The notes: generated from the sequence alone by a model not told the origin. Shown: positions 1-9,800, counted from the stretch's first letter. The stretch: 64,000 bases of DNA from Nocardioides sp. BGMRC 2183 (GCA_008123405.1 VSSA01000012.1:1-64000); one strand, 5' to 3'. Translations and numbers: made by a program.

Positions 1-1157
1 GGCGACTGCGGCGCGACGATCGGGACCGGCGCTTCGCCGTTGCGGCCGTACATCGCCTGCAGCAGGTCGGCCTGCTCGGTCTTGGTCGGCAGCCCGGTCG
101 AGGGACCACCACGCTGCACGTTGATCACGACCAGCGGCAGCTCGGTCATCACCGCGAGCCCGATCGCCTCCGACTTCAGCGCGATCCCAGGTCCGGAGGT
201 GGTGGTGATCGCCAACTGGCCGGCGAAGGAGGCACCGATCGCTGCACCGACACCGGCGATCTCGTCCTCGGCCTGCAGCGTGGTCACGCCGAAGCTCTTG
301 TGCTTGCTCAGCTCGTGGAGGATGTCGGAGGCCGGCGTGATCGGGTACGAGCCCAGGAAGACCGGAAGACCTGAGCGGACCCCTGCGGCGACCAGGCCGT
401 AGGAGAGTGCCAGGTTGCCGGTGATGTTGCGGTAGGTGCCCGGCGGCATCGCAGCCGGCTTGATCTCGTACTGCACCACGAACGTCTCGGTGGTCTCGCC
501 GAAGTTCCAGCCGGCCTTGAACGCCGCGATGTTGGCGTCACGGATGTCCGGTGCCTTGGAGAACTTCTTCTCCACGAAGGCGACGGTCGGCTCGGTGGGG
601 CGGCCGTACATCCACGACAGCAGGCCCAGGGCGAACATGTTCTTCGCGCGCGCGGCGTCCTTGCGGGAGAGGCCGAACTCCTTGACCGCCGCGACGGTCA
701 TGCCGGTCAGGTCGACCGGCTGCACGTTGAACTCGCCGAGCATGTCGTTGCTGTCGCCGAGAAGGTCGAGCGGGTTGACGTCGTACCCCGCCTTGTCCAG
801 GTTGCGCTTGGTGAAGTCGTGGGTGTCCACGATCACCGTGGCGCCCTTGGGCAGGTCGCCGATGTTGGCCTTCAACGCGGCCGGGTTCATCGCCACCAGC
901 ACGTCGGGACGGTCGCCCGCGGTGAGGATGTCGTGGTCGGCGAAGTGGATCTGGAACGACGAGACCCCGGGGATCGTGCCCTGAGGGGCGCGGATCTCTG
1001 CCGGGAAGTTCGGCAGGGTCACCAGGTCGTTGCCGAACACCGCCGACTCCTGGGTGAACCGATCACCCGTCAGTTGCATGCCGTCACCGGAGTCACCAGC
1101 GAACCGGATGATCACCCGGTCCAACTGCTTGACCTGCTTGGTCTGGCTCACGTCCAT
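1..1157 (-). CDS. korA: 2-oxoacid:ferredoxin oxidoreductase, fused gamma-alpha subunit (KorA), 3' part outside window
   Basis: This is the large subunit of a CoA-dependent 2-oxoacid (probably 2-oxoglutarate):ferredoxin oxidoreductase, which with a KorB partner makes acyl-CoA, CO2 and reduced ferredoxin. About 385 codons lie in the window and the gene runs off the left edge. The N-terminal gamma domain shows FAGDSGDGMQLTG, followed by a linker and the start of the pyrimidine-binding alpha domain with GSYPITPASD. The ATG start at 1157 is preceded by GAGGAA at good spacing. Actinobacterial KorA is usually a fused protein of about 600 residues, so roughly one third is missing. KorB is expected just beyond the left edge. 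Reading the substrate as 2-oxoglutarate rather than pyruvate rests on the fused architecture and is an inference. Confidence 0.9.
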   Translation of the reverse strand, partial: MDVSQTKQVKQLDRVIIRFAGDSGDGMQLTGDRFTQESAVFGNDLVTLPNFPAEIRAPQGTIPGVSSFQIHFADHDILTAGDRPDVLVAMNPAALKANIGDLPKGATVIVDTHDFTKRNLDKAGYDVNPLDLLGDSNDMLGEFNVQPVDLTGMTVAAVKEFGLSRKDAARAKNMFALGLLSWMYGRPTEPTVAFVEKKFSKAPDIRDANIAAFKAGWNFGETTETFVVQYEIKPAAMPPGTYRNITGNLALSYGLVAAGVRSGLPVFLGSYPITPASDILHELSKHKSFGVTTLQAEDEIAGVGAAIGASFAGQLAITTTSGPGIALKSEAIGLAVMTELPLVVINVQRGGPSTGLPTKTEQADLLQAMYGRNGEAPVPIVAPQS

Positions 1158-1501
1158 CCACTTCCTCGTCGTGCAAGCTGCAGAGCTTCGGGGTGCCGCA
1201 GCGTCACCGTCGCCCATCGTAGAACGTGTTTCACTTCCGAGGGAGCACCGTTCGTCCTTTTTCTGGACAGGTGTCTGATTCACGTTCGGGGAGCGCCCTT
1301 CCCACGATAGACGGCCGTGGTCGCGGAGCCGCTTCGGCGCCGCTGGGTGAGAGCCCTCGCGAGCGTGAGGTTCGACTCGCGACCCGTGGCGACGCGCCGC
1401 ATCTCGACTTGCGGACAATGTCAGTAAAGACTAGTAATCTACCCGACATTAGTCGGAAGGGCCGTTCCCGAGACGGTCCGAGAACGCTCAGGAGTGCGGA
1501 C
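1158..1501. other. 344-bp divergent intergenic region between korA and the sulfate operon
   Basis: This gap carries the promoters for two divergent units. On the minus side a TACGAT -10-like box (1216-1221) lies about 60 nt upstream of korA, without a convincing -35. On the plus side a better promoter and an inverted repeat are described separately (1409-1454). No small gene with a ribosome-binding site and plausible composition was seen. The reading frame of sbp is open upstream to 1226, but that extension is arginine- and serine-rich without a domain and is not taken as coding. Confidence 0.6.
1409..1454 (+). promoter_or_regulatory. Putative sulfate-operon promoter with overlapping inverted repeat
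   Basis: TTGCGG (1409-1414) and TAGTAA (1432-1437) are separated by 17 nt and lie about 65 nt upstream of the sbp ATG. An imperfect inverted repeat, GACTAGT (1429-1435) and ATTAGTC (1448-1454), overlaps the -10 and the likely start point, where a repressor would act. A sulfur-status regulator would make sense from context. The arms do not match a regulator site I can name with confidence. Confidence 0.4.
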
Positions 1502-2542
1502 ATGAAGAAGACGATCAAGGCCGGCGTGGTGGGCATCGTGGGAGTGCTGGCGCTCACGTCCTGCACCTCGGCCGGTGGCAGCAGCTCCGAGGACACCCTG
1601 GCCGTCGTGGCGTTCTCCGTGATGGAGTCCGCCAACAAGGACGTGTACGACGCGTTCGGCGAGACCGAGGCGGGCGACGGGATCGAGTTCGCGCCGTCGT
1701 ACGGCGCCTCCGGCGACCAGAGTCGCGCAGTCGTTGCCGGCGCGGACGCCGACATCGTCCACTTCTCGCTGGAGACCGACGTGACGCGGCTGGTCGACGA
1801 GGGTCTGGTCGACGCCGATTGGCGGGAGACCCCCACCAAGGGCATCGGCACCTCTTCGGTCGTCGTCTTCGTGGTGCGCGAGGGCAACCCGCTCGGCATC
1901 AAGGGCTGGGACGACCTGGTCGAGCCGGGCGTGGAGATCGTGACACCCAACCCCGGCTCCTCCGGTGCGGCCCGCTGGAACATCCTCGGCGCCTGGGCAC
2001 ACGTGGTCGGCGCCGGCGGGAGTGAGGCGGAGGCGAAGACCTTCGTCTCCCAGCTGCTGAAGAACACCCCCGTGCTGCCAGCGTCGGGCAGGGAGGCGAC
2101 CTCCGCCTTCGTGGAGGGTGACCAGGACGTGCTGCTCTCCTATGAGAACGAGGCGATCCTGGCCAAGCAGAACGGTGAGGCGATCGACTACGTCCTCCCC
2201 GAGGACACCCTGCTGATCGAGAACCCGGCGGCGGTCACCACGGACGCCAAGGATGGCGCGACGGACTTCCTCGAGTTCATGCAGAGCGCGGACGCCCAGG
2301 AGCTCTACGCCACCTTCGGGTTCCGGCCCGTGGAGGGCTCCGGCGACGTCGAGCTGCCCGAGGTGGAGGGTGCCAACGACTCGGCGGACCCGTTCCCTGC
2401 GCCGGCCACGCTCTACTCGATCGACGGGGATTTCGGTGGATGGGCGGAGGCCGCTGACAAGTTCTTCGCCGATGGCGAGGACGGTGGCCCGGTCGGCATC
2501 ATCCCCGGCCTGATCGCGAAGTCCGGAGCCTCCGCGGAATGA
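1502..2542 (+). CDS. Sulfate/thiosulfate ABC transporter substrate-binding lipoprotein
   Basis: This is the extracytoplasmic sulfate (or thiosulfate) receptor that feeds the CysT-CysW permease. The 346-residue product has a lipoprotein signal peptide with lipobox LTSC and lipidated Cys21, then a periplasmic-binding fold. It shows family features such as the mature start DTLAVVAFSV, a GASGDQSRAV segment, and NPGSSGAARWN in the ligand pocket. ATG 1502 was chosen because it gives a canonical signal peptide. The longer open frame from 1226 adds a low-complexity N-terminus. Its stop overlaps the cysT start (ATGA), so the two are translationally coupled. Whether sulfate or thiosulfate is the main ligand cannot be read from the sequence. 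Confidence 0.9.
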   Translation: MKKTIKAGVVGIVGVLALTSCTSAGGSSSEDTLAVVAFSVMESANKDVYDAFGETEAGDGIEFAPSYGASGDQSRAVVAGADADIVHFSLETDVTRLVDEGLVDADWRETPTKGIGTSSVVVFVVREGNPLGIKGWDDLVEPGVEIVTPNPGSSGAARWNILGAWAHVVGAGGSEAEAKTFVSQLLKNTPVLPASGREATSAFVEGDQDVLLSYENEAILAKQNGEAIDYVLPEDTLLIENPAAVTTDAKDGATDFLEFMQSADAQELYATFGFRPVEGSGDVELPEVEGANDSADPFPAPATLYSIDGDFGGWAEAADKFFADGEDGGPVGIIPGLIAKSGASAE

Positions 2543-3390
2543 CCGCGGCACCGGCACTCGAAGCCCCGACCCGCCCGACGCCTCGGCGTCGGGCGCGGTC
2601 GGGCAACACGCTGACCGCAGGCTCGGCCCTCGGGCTCGGTGTCGCGGTCACCTGGTTCAGCCTGCTCGTCCTGATCCCGCTCACCGCGATCGTGATCACC
2701 GCGGGCGAGCGCGGGTGGGCCGGATACTGGGACACCATCACCAACCCGCAGACCCTGGCTGCGGTGCGGCTGACCGTGGGACAGTCCCTGCTGGTCACGG
2801 CGGTCAACGTGGTGATGGGCACCCTGATCGCCTGGGTGTTGGTGCGGGACCGGTTCTGGGGTCGATCCGTACTGGACGTGGTGATCGACATCCCGTTCGC
2901 GCTTCCGACCATCGTCGCCGGACTGGTGCTGCTCGGCCTCTACGGCCCGAACAGCCCGATCGGCGTGGACTGGGCCTACACCGAGCGCGCGGTCACGCTG
3001 GCCCTGGCGTTCGTGACCCTGCCCTTCGTCGTACGCGCTGTGCAGCCGGTGCTCGGTGAGCTCGAGCACGACGTGGAGGAGGCGGCTGCCTCGCTGGGCG
3101 CCAGCCGGACCACCATCCTGCGTCGGATCGTGCTGCCCGCGCTGGTGCCGGCGATCGCCGCCGGTGCGGCGCTCTCCTTCGCCCGGGCCATCTCGGAGTA
3201 CGGCTCGCTGGTGTTGCTCAGCGGCAACCGGCCGTTCGAGACCGAGGTCGTCTCGGTGCGCGTCCTCTCCCATATCGAGAACGGCAGTACGGCGTCCGCC
3301 GCCGCCGTGGCCAGCTTGATGCTCGTGGTGGCGCTGACCGTCATCGTCGTACTCGACGTGATCCAGAGGCGGGTGAGCCGCCATGGTTGA
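2539..3390 (+). CDS. cysT: Sulfate ABC transporter permease CysT
   Basis: This is one of the two membrane subunits of the CysTWA sulfate importer. The 283-residue protein has a short charged N-terminus (TPRRRARSG) and about six membrane segments. The cytoplasmic EAA loop that docks on the ATPase reads EEAAASLGASRTTILRRIVLPAL (positions about 181-203), followed by ALSFARAISEYGS, typical of the CysT branch. It overlaps sbp by 4 nt and cysW by 8 nt, so it belongs to a tightly packed operon. Length matches the family. Confidence 0.92.
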   Translation: MTAAPALEAPTRPTPRRRARSGNTLTAGSALGLGVAVTWFSLLVLIPLTAIVITAGERGWAGYWDTITNPQTLAAVRLTVGQSLLVTAVNVVMGTLIAWVLVRDRFWGRSVLDVVIDIPFALPTIVAGLVLLGLYGPNSPIGVDWAYTERAVTLALAFVTLPFVVRAVQPVLGELEHDVEEAAASLGASRTTILRRIVLPALVPAIAAGAALSFARAISEYGSLVLLSGNRPFETEVVSVRVLSHIENGSTASAAAVASLMLVVALTVIVVLDVIQRRVSRHG

Positions 3391-4192
3391 GCTGTCCATG
3401 CCCGTCAAGTGGCTGCTGCGGCTGCTGGCAGTCGGCTACGTGCTGATGCTGGTCGTGGTGCCGGTCGGCACGATCGCCCAGGAGGCGTTCGCCGACGGAG
3501 CCGGCGCCTTCTTCTCGATGTTCACCGACCCGCACGTGCTCGGCGCACTGTGGCTCAGTGCCCAGGTCGCGGTCCAGGCGGTACTGATCAACCTGGTCTT
3601 CGGTGTCACCATCTCGATCCTGCTGGTGCGCTACGAATTCCCCGGCAAGCGGCTGCTCTCGGCGCTCATCGACCTCCCCATGTCGGTCTCCCCGGTGGTC
3701 GTCGGCCTGGCGCTGCTGCTGGTCTACAACGGCCGCACCGGATGGTTGGGAGAGCCGCTGGAGGAGTGGGGCTTCCAGATCATCTTCTCCGGGCCGGGCA
3801 TGGTGATGGCGACCTGCTTCGTGGCGCTGCCGCTGGTGATCCGCGAGGTCGTCCCGGTGCTCACCGAGATCGGTGACGATCAGGAGCAAGCGGCCCGCAG
3901 CCTCGGCGCCAACGCCCGTCAGACCTTCTGGCGGATCACCCTGCCGGCGATCAAGTGGGCGGTCGTGTACGGCGTCGTGCTCAGCCTCGCCCGCTCCCTC
4001 GGCGAGTTCGGTGCGGTCAAGATCGTCTCCGGCAACATCGTCGACCAGACGCAGACCGCGACCCTGCTGGTCGAGACCCAGTATCAGAGCTTCGAGCAGG
4101 CCTCGGCGTACGCGATCTCCTTCGTGCTGGCCTTCGTCAGCGTCGTCTGCATCGTCGTCGTCTCCATCCTTCGACCGAAAGAAGGTCACTGA
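3383..4192 (+). CDS. cysW: Sulfate ABC transporter permease CysW
   Basis: This is the second membrane subunit of the sulfate importer, 269 residues with about six membrane helices. The EAA loop reads [21 protein letters not shown], followed by [17 protein letters not shown], which is characteristic of CysW. The start overlaps the 3' end of cysT by 8 nt, and the stop is 1 nt before the cysA ATG. Together with CysT it forms the heterodimeric channel energised by CysA. Confidence 0.92.
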   Translation: MVELSMPVKWLLRLLAVGYVLMLVVVPVGTIAQEAFADGAGAFFSMFTDPHVLGALWLSAQVAVQAVLINLVFGVTISILLVRYEFPGKRLLSALIDLPMSVSPVVVGLALLLVYNGRTGWLGEPLEEWGFQIIFSGPGMVMATCFVALPLVIREVVPVLTEIGDDQEQAARSLGANARQTFWRITLPAIKWAVVYGVVLSLARSLGEFGAVKIVSGNIVDQTQTATLLVETQYQSFEQASAYAISFVLAFVSVVCIVVVSILRPKEGH

Positions 4193-4193
4193 C

Positions 4194-5186
4194 ATGTCCA
4201 TCGACGTCCGCAACATCACCCGCACCTACGGCGACTTCTACGCCCTCGACGACGTCAGCGTGGCGCTCCCGACCGGGCAGCTGACCGCCCTGTTGGGGCC
4301 GTCCGGCGGCGGGAAGTCGACGCTGCTGCGGATCATCGCCGGCCTGGACACCGCCGACTCCGGGTCGGTCTCGATCGAGGGGGTCGACGCGACGAAGCTG
4401 CCGCCGCAGAAGCGCAACGTCGGCTTCGTGTTCCAGCACTACGCCGCCTTCAAGCACATGTCGGTGGCCAAGAACGTCGCCTTCGGTCTGGAGATCCGAA
4501 AGCGACCGAAGGTCGAGGTGAAGAAGCGGGTCGGTGAGCTGCTGGAGCTGGTCCACCTCTCCCCGTTCGCCGACCGGATGCCGTCCCAGCTCTCCGGCGG
4601 CCAACGTCAGCGGATGGCGCTGGCGCGGGCGCTGGCGGTCGAGCCCACCGTGCTGCTCCTCGACGAGCCGTTCGGTGCACTGGACGCGAAGGTCCGCAAG
4701 GAGCTGCGGGAGTGGCTGCGCCGGCTGCACGACGAGGTGCACGTGACGACCGTGTTCGTCACCCACGACCAGGAGGAGGCGATGGAGGTCGCCGACGAGA
4801 TCGTGGTGATCAACGGTGGCCGGATCGAGCAGGTCGGCAGCCCCGACGAGCTCTACGACCAGCCCGCCAACGACTTCGTGATGGGCTTCCTCGGCGAGGT
4901 CACCCGGCTCGGCCACGTGCAGCTGCGTCCCCACGACATCGAAGTCGCGGTCGGACCGGGGCGCGCCGGTGCCCACGCCGGTCGGGTCACTCGGCTGCAG
5001 CGGGTGGGGTTCGAGGTGCGGTTACTGGTCGAGCTGGAGAGCGTGGAGCCGGGCCGAGAGGTGGCGCCGGTCTCGGTCTCGGTGACCCGGAGCCACGCCC
5101 ACGCGCTCGACCTCGAGCTCGGCGCGCGAGTGTGGCTCACCCCGGCGGTCGGCGCGACAACGGTGCCGGCGATGGTCGCCGTCTGA
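4194..5186 (+). CDS. cysA: Sulfate ABC transporter ATP-binding protein CysA
   Basis: This is the ATPase of the sulfate importer, 330 residues. It has Walker [10 protein letters not shown] (35-43), a Q-loop near residue 81, signature LSGGQ (133-137), Walker B LLLDEP (154-159) and the H-loop histidine His191. A C-terminal TOBE-like regulatory domain begins around residue 240. ATG 4194 has a GAAAGAAGG ribosome-binding site overlapping the end of cysW. The gene closes the sbp-cysT-cysW-cysA operon and is followed by a hairpin. Length is normal for the family. Confidence 0.93.
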   Translation: MSIDVRNITRTYGDFYALDDVSVALPTGQLTALLGPSGGGKSTLLRIIAGLDTADSGSVSIEGVDATKLPPQKRNVGFVFQHYAAFKHMSVAKNVAFGLEIRKRPKVEVKKRVGELLELVHLSPFADRMPSQLSGGQRQRMALARALAVEPTVLLLDEPFGALDAKVRKELREWLRRLHDEVHVTTVFVTHDQEEAMEVADEIVVINGGRIEQVGSPDELYDQPANDFVMGFLGEVTRLGHVQLRPHDIEVAVGPGRAGAHAGRVTRLQRVGFEVRLLVELESVEPGREVAPVSVSVTRSHAHALDLELGARVWLTPAVGATTVPAMVAV

Positions 5187-5209
5187 GCAGACCCAGCGAC
5201 CCCCTCATC

Positions 5210-5249
5210 GTCGTCCCCGGGTGTCGTCCGCGCGCCGGGGACGACACCC
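5210..5249 (+). terminator. Two mutually exclusive GC hairpins downstream of cysA
   Basis: One hairpin pairs GTCGTCCCCGG (5210-5220) with 5235-5245. The other pairs GGGTGTCGTCC (5219-5229) with 5239-5249. They share strands, so only one can form at a time. There is no clear T-tract. It probably marks the end of the sulfate operon. Confidence 0.5.
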
Positions 5250-5274
5250 GTCCGCAACTGCCGGTGGTCGGTGG

Positions 5275-5440
5275 CTAGGGCCTGTCTCCCAAGTCCCTGC
5301 CTGCTGCGCGGCGTTTCCGACTCGATCTGGCCGCGTTGGGGCCGCTCGACGTGCGATCCGGCATGCCGTCGCGTCCCCGCCTTGCCAGATCGGCCGGAAA
5401 CACCGCTCGCTACGGCGCCGACTTGGGAGACAGGCCCTAG
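5275..5440. mobile_element. MITE-like palindromic element with CTAG target duplication
   Basis: A 158-bp body (5279-5436) is bounded by perfect 17-bp terminal inverted repeats GGCCTGTCTCCCAAGTC and flanked on both sides by CTAG (5275-5278, 5437-5440). The interior is also partly palindromic: GCGGCGTTTCCG...CGATCTGGC near 5308-5332 pairs imperfectly with GCCAGATCG...CGGAAACACCGC near 5386-5410. There is no transposase frame. Palindromic CTAG targets are known for IS5-superfamily (IS427-like) elements, so this looks like a non-autonomous derivative mobilised in trans. The right CTAG supplies the TAG stop of yajQ. Confidence 0.7.
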
Positions 5441-5928
5441 CGGTAGTTGGTGAACTGCACCGCGAAGTCGTAGTCCTGCGCCTTCACCAGCGCGATCACG
5501 GTCTGCAGGTCGTCCCGCTTCTTGGAGGAGACACGCAGCTCGTCGCCCTGGATCTGGGCCTTGACGCCCTTAGGACCCTCGTCGCGGATCAGCTTGGAGA
5601 TCTTCTTCGCGTCCTCCGACGTGATGCCCTCCTTGAGGGTGATCCCGATCTTGGACTGCTGACCGGATTGCCGGGGCTCGGACGCGTCGAGGATCTTCAG
5701 CGACTGGTTGCGCTTGATCAGCTTGTCCTGGAAGACGCTCAGCACGGCGCTCGCGCGGTCGTCGGCGGAGGCGCTGATCTCGATCGCCTGCTCGCCCTTC
5801 CACTCGATCGTGGCGCCGGTGCCCTTGAAGTCGAACCGGGTCGCCACCTCGCGGGCGGTCTGCCCGAGGGCGTTGTCGACCTCCTGGCGGTCGATCTTGC
5901 TGACGATGTCGAAGGAGGAGTCGGCCAT
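5437..5928 (-). CDS. yajQ: YajQ family nucleotide-binding protein
   Basis: This is a small cytoplasmic YajQ/UPF0234 protein of 163 residues, a family that binds nucleotides (cyclic di-GMP in Xanthomonas) and tRNA-like ligands. It opens with [17 protein letters not shown] and ends VQFTNYR, both highly conserved, and spans the two ferredoxin-like halves. ATG 5928 was chosen over the longer open frame to 6126 because the family always starts at this motif and the extension runs into the tRNA. The stop codon lies within the CTAG duplicated by the adjacent MITE-like element, so the insertion left the protein intact. Confidence 0.93.
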   Translation of the reverse strand: MADSSFDIVSKIDRQEVDNALGQTAREVATRFDFKGTGATIEWKGEQAIEISASADDRASAVLSVFQDKLIKRNQSLKILDASEPRQSGQQSKIGITLKEGITSEDAKKISKLIRDEGPKGVKAQIQGDELRVSSKKRDDLQTVIALVKAQDYDFAVQFTNYR

Positions 5929-6012
5929 GGTGTCACCTGCGCTGTGTCGGGGGTCGAGCCGTGCTGTTCTGGATCGGATCGTGCTGTTTTCGGTCCGAGG
6001 GTGCTGCTGCGC

Positions 6013-6018
6013 TATTGT
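6013..6018 (+). promoter_or_regulatory. -10-like box (TATTGT) upstream of tRNA-Tyr
   Basis: TATTGT followed by a TTcGCGTCGT stretch lies 58 nt upstream of tRNA-Tyr. The same TATTGT and following GCGTCGT occur just before tRNA-Thr (21492-21497), suggesting a shared promoter type. No strong -35 hexamer is visible. Confidence 0.35.
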
Positions 6019-6076
6019 TTCGCGTCGTCGCCGACCGGCCAACCCGGGTCCCCGGAGAGGTGGTCGATGACAGCCC

Positions 6077-6158
6077 GGCAGGTTGCCCGAGCGGCCAAAG
6101 GGAGCTGACTGTAAATCAGCCGGCATTGCCTACAGTGGTTCGAATCCACTACCTGCCA
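6077..6158 (+). tRNA. tRNA-Tyr (GTA)
   Basis: An 82-nt class II tRNA. Acceptor strands GGCAGGT (6077-6083) and ACCTGCC (6151-6157) pair, with discriminator A6158. The anticodon loop CTGTAAA gives anticodon GTA. It has a long variable arm and a GTGGTTCGAATCCAC T-arm. CCA is not encoded. A strong hairpin terminator follows 9 nt later. Confidence 0.96.
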
Positions 6159-6167
6159 CGGCACCAG

Positions 6168-6202
6168 AACGGCCCCTGACCCCACCAGGTCAGGGGCCGT
6201 TT
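6168..6202 (+). terminator. Terminator of tRNA-Tyr
   Basis: A perfect 13-bp stem, AACGGCCCCTGAC (6168-6180) with GTCAGGGGCCGTT (6189-6201), with an 8-nt loop and a short T run. Confidence 0.8.
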
Positions 6203-6275
6203 CGCTGTCCCCTCAGCTACAGCTCACGACTTATCGGCTGCGGGCCGCCTGATCTGGCGTCAGGTCGACTCGGAC

Positions 6276-6870
6276 GGTCAGGAGGTCCGTGCCGGCGAGC
6301 GGATGTCGGCCGACCAGGCGAGAAATCACGTCGCGTGGTGGCGGGAGAGCCGCGACGAGCAGCTCGAGCGGCGTGACGAGACGCTGGCGTGGTTGGGCGG
6401 ACTGGCGCGGCGAGATCGTGCTGTTCGGGCATGACCCCCAGACGGTCGACGATGTGCGCGCGATCGCCGAACGCGGCGGCACGGTGGCCGAGTTCCCCAC
6501 GACGGTGGAGGCCGGCTGCGCCGCCCGCGACCACGGGTTGCTGGTCGTGGCGGGCGCTCCGAACGTGATCCGGGGCGGCTCCCATGCCGGCAACGTGTCC
6601 GCAGCCGAGCTGGTGTCCCGCGGACTCGTCGACGCCCTCGCAACGGACTACCTGCCGCACGCCCTGCTGCCGGCGGCCGTGCGCCTGGTCAGTGCCGGCC
6701 TGGCGACCTTGCCGCAGGCGATCGGTCTCGTGACGTCTGGCCCGGCCGCCGCCGTCGGTGTCGACGGCGGCCGTGGCTCGATCGCCCCGGGGCTACGGGC
6801 CGACCTGGTGCTGGCCGACCTCTGGCCCCCGGTGCCGCGAGTCGTCCGCCTGCTCGAGGCTGCGCTCTGA
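6276..6870 (+). pseudogene. phnM: Degenerate phnM (phosphonate metabolism amidohydrolase) remnant
   Basis: This is the C-terminal half of a PhnM-type alpha-D-ribose 1-methylphosphonate 5-triphosphate diphosphatase, broken in two ways. There is no start or N-terminal metal-binding region (similarity begins about 70 nt after the tRNA-Tyr terminator). A frameshift lies near 6401-6412. Before it, one frame reads ADQARNHVAWWRESRDEQLE...LAWLGGLAR and then hits TGA at 6432-6434. After it, a second frame reads GEIVLFGHDP, GGTVAEFPTTVEA, VAGAPNVIRGGSH, NVSAAELV, DALATDYLPHALL and APGLRADLVLAD to the stop at 6870. These segments match the PhnM family in order. No other phn gene is in the window. It is a relic, not a functional gene. 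Confidence 0.8.
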
Positions 6871-6883
6871 GGCCGTTGCCCGC

Positions 6884-9800
6884 TCAGGAACCGCGTCGAC
6901 CGATCGGCGCGTCGACGTACGGAGTGAGTGCGACAGGTCCGGTCAGTCCGTAGTGCTCCTTCGTCGAGTTGTTGACCGCATTGCCGAGCATCGAGGCCAC
7001 GGTCACGGTGATCGTGTTCGCCCCGCGGCGCAGGTGGTCCCCGATGTCCACCCGGGCGTCCAGCTGGTCGGCGGAGCGCACCCGTTCTCCGTTCACCACG
7101 ACCTGGTAGGTCGTCGTGACGCCGCCGAGGTCGAGGTAGGCGCCGCGCTTGCCGTTCCAGTCGCGGCCGAGCTTGACCGTCGTGGTGTAGGTGCCGACCC
7201 CGGACACCAGTTCCAGGCCGTCGAGGGCGCTCCAGGCCGGGAGCTTCCCGTCCTCGCTCGCCGTGACGTCGACCTCCGGCAGGTCAGTCTTCGCGACATC
7301 GCGCAGGGTGTCGCCGCGATGCCACGACTGCACCGAAAGTCGCCACCGCTCGAGCGCGATCGGTGACGGTACGGCAGCAACCATGCGACGGACCTTGCGC
7401 CCGTTGGCGAGGGTCGCCTTGAGCCTTCCGCCGCGGTCCGAGCGCAGGACGGCGCGTCCGTCCTCGACCACGACGTCGCTGGCGTTGGTGCTGACGACGG
7501 CGGACCGCGGTGCGACTGCCTTTCCGAGCGGCTTCCGGCTGAGCACCACGAGGGCGGCGTCACCACCGGCGACGTCCAACGAGAGGGAGGTACGCCGACC
7601 GCGGGTGACGTAGTCGCCGATGGGTGTCAGGGCGCCGGTCCAGGGGTCCAACCGGTAGGGGATACCTCGTGCGGCGACGGAGACGGCCGCGTCCTCACGC
7701 GCCTCGGAAGCGTTGTACCAGTAGTAGACGTCCGCGTCCTTCAACTGCCGGTGCACACCTGTCAGCGTGCTACGGCCGGTGAAGGCGGCGTGGGGTCGAA
7801 CACGGAGTGACTGCAGCGCACGGCGTACGTCGCCCTCGCTGCGCACGTAGCGGACGTGCCCGTAGCGCTGCAGCTTGCGGAATGTCGCCCGCACGGCCTT
7901 GTCATCGCTCGTGTCCTTGCCGTTCGAGCGGGTCGGCGCCGGGCCGACCACGACCAGCGGGACCCCTGCCTCGACGTAGCGGACGATCTTCTGAGCGGTG
8001 GCCAGCGGCATCGCCTGCTCGTTGTCGATGACGAACGCGCGGTAGCGGGCTCCCGCAGGTGCGAGGACACCGTTCTTCGCCGTCACCCGGTCGATCAGCG
8101 TCGTGTTCAGGTAGCCGTAGCTGTAGCCCTTCGACTCCAGTGCGGTGCTCTTGAAGTAGCGCTCACCGACGGTGCCCTGGGGGCTGTGGCCGGCCTCCTG
8201 GTGGTAGATGGCGATGTCGGTGCGCGGCGTACCGGCCCGGAGCGCGACCTGCAGCCGGGCGATGTACTTGTTGATCCTCTTGTCGTCGGACCAGGTCGGG
8301 TTCTGCGGGCCGTAGGAGTCGTCGACGCCGGTGTTGCCGAACCCTGCCCACCCGGGCCAGGTGCCGGCGATGCCGGGAGCGTTGTGGGACCAGCCGTGCA
8401 GCACGATGTTGTTCACGCCGCCCGCGAAGTTCTGATTGATGTGGGAGAGCAGCTTCTGTCGGGGGATCCGGTAGGCCCGCCCGAAGGAGGCACAGCACTC
8501 GCTCGAGACCAGCGTGTGACCGCTGGCCTGTGCCGTGGAGGCCATGCTGCGCCAGGCGTCGATGCCCTGCATCTCGACCAGACCCTGGTTGGCGCCCGCG
8601 CCGAAGGAGCGGTCTTCGCCCTCGGGAATGTCGAGGACCGACCAGGCCTCCATCGGATCCAGGAAGGTGCCGCCCCAGGAGCTGTAGGGCTGGCCCCGCA
8701 GGGTGAGGCCGAGACTGTGCGCGAAGTCGCGCAACGGCAGGAGGTGCTCGTCGACGAACAGGTCGTTGAGGGTGGAGAGGTAGTCCTCGCGCACCCGGGT
8801 TCCGAGCTTGCCGGGGAGATCGAACTCGGGCTGGTCCACGGCGAGCGCCGCAAGGTAGGGCGTCACGTCATAGCCACGACGCTTCTCGAACTCCTCGATG
8901 AAGTCTCCGGTCCAGTGGCGTGGCGGGACGCCGTCGATATTGAGCTCGAGGGAGTCGAAGAAGAGGGAACCGCCGCTGTCGGCGAGGGTCTCGCGGAGGT
9001 CGCCGTCGAGGATCCGGTCGTTCCAGAAGTCGATCACGGCGTCGATGCCCGTGTCGTCGAAGTGGTCCACGAGCGTTCCGGTGCCGGTCGTCTCCACGCC
9101 CTCGACGATGTGGCCGGTGCCGTGCATCCAGGAGGCGATGACCGCCCAACGACGTTCACCGGCGGGCGCGGACCAGGTCAGGTGATGTCCTTCGCGGACC
9201 TGGTCGGTGAGGTCCACCGAGTCAGTCGGATCGAGGACCGGGACGTCGCCCTCACATGCGTCGATGCAGGGATACGCGCGTACGTCGATCAGGTCGGCGA
9301 CGCTGACCCGGGCAGGCAATGTCGGCTCGGTGAGGGCTGCGTCGTAGGTCTCGGCACCGGACAGCCAGGCAGTGGTGAGCGAGAGGATCTTGTCCGATCC
9401 CGGCTCGTCGGGCGTCACGGTCGAGAGGTTCGCCGAGTACTTCGAGGTGTAGGTGGTGTCCACCTGGAGACCGGCATCTTCGCCGATCCGGTAGGCATCG
9501 GTGAACCGCTCCTGCCAGGCCGGGGTGCCGATGCCGTGGCGGGCGGGGTCGTAGTCCTCGATCGGGGCGACCGAGTTGTCACGCACGAAGTTCATCAACT
9601 CGACGCCGCCGGCGCCGCCGGCGACCATTGCCCGGAACTCCTGGCGGAGCGTGTCCGGGTCGATCCGCCCTCCGGGGTGCCAGAACCGGTACGACGGCCG
9701 AGCCGACATCGGCGGGGACTTGAACTGAGCAGCAAGCGTGGTGGCGGGCGACGGAGCGGGCTTGGCGACCTGCACCTCGCGGTCCGTCGTCGGCGGCTCG

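Noticed and set aside
1226-1501. N-terminal extension of the sulfate-binding protein
   Set aside because: Open frame only; it would destroy the lipoprotein signal peptide and overlaps the promoter.
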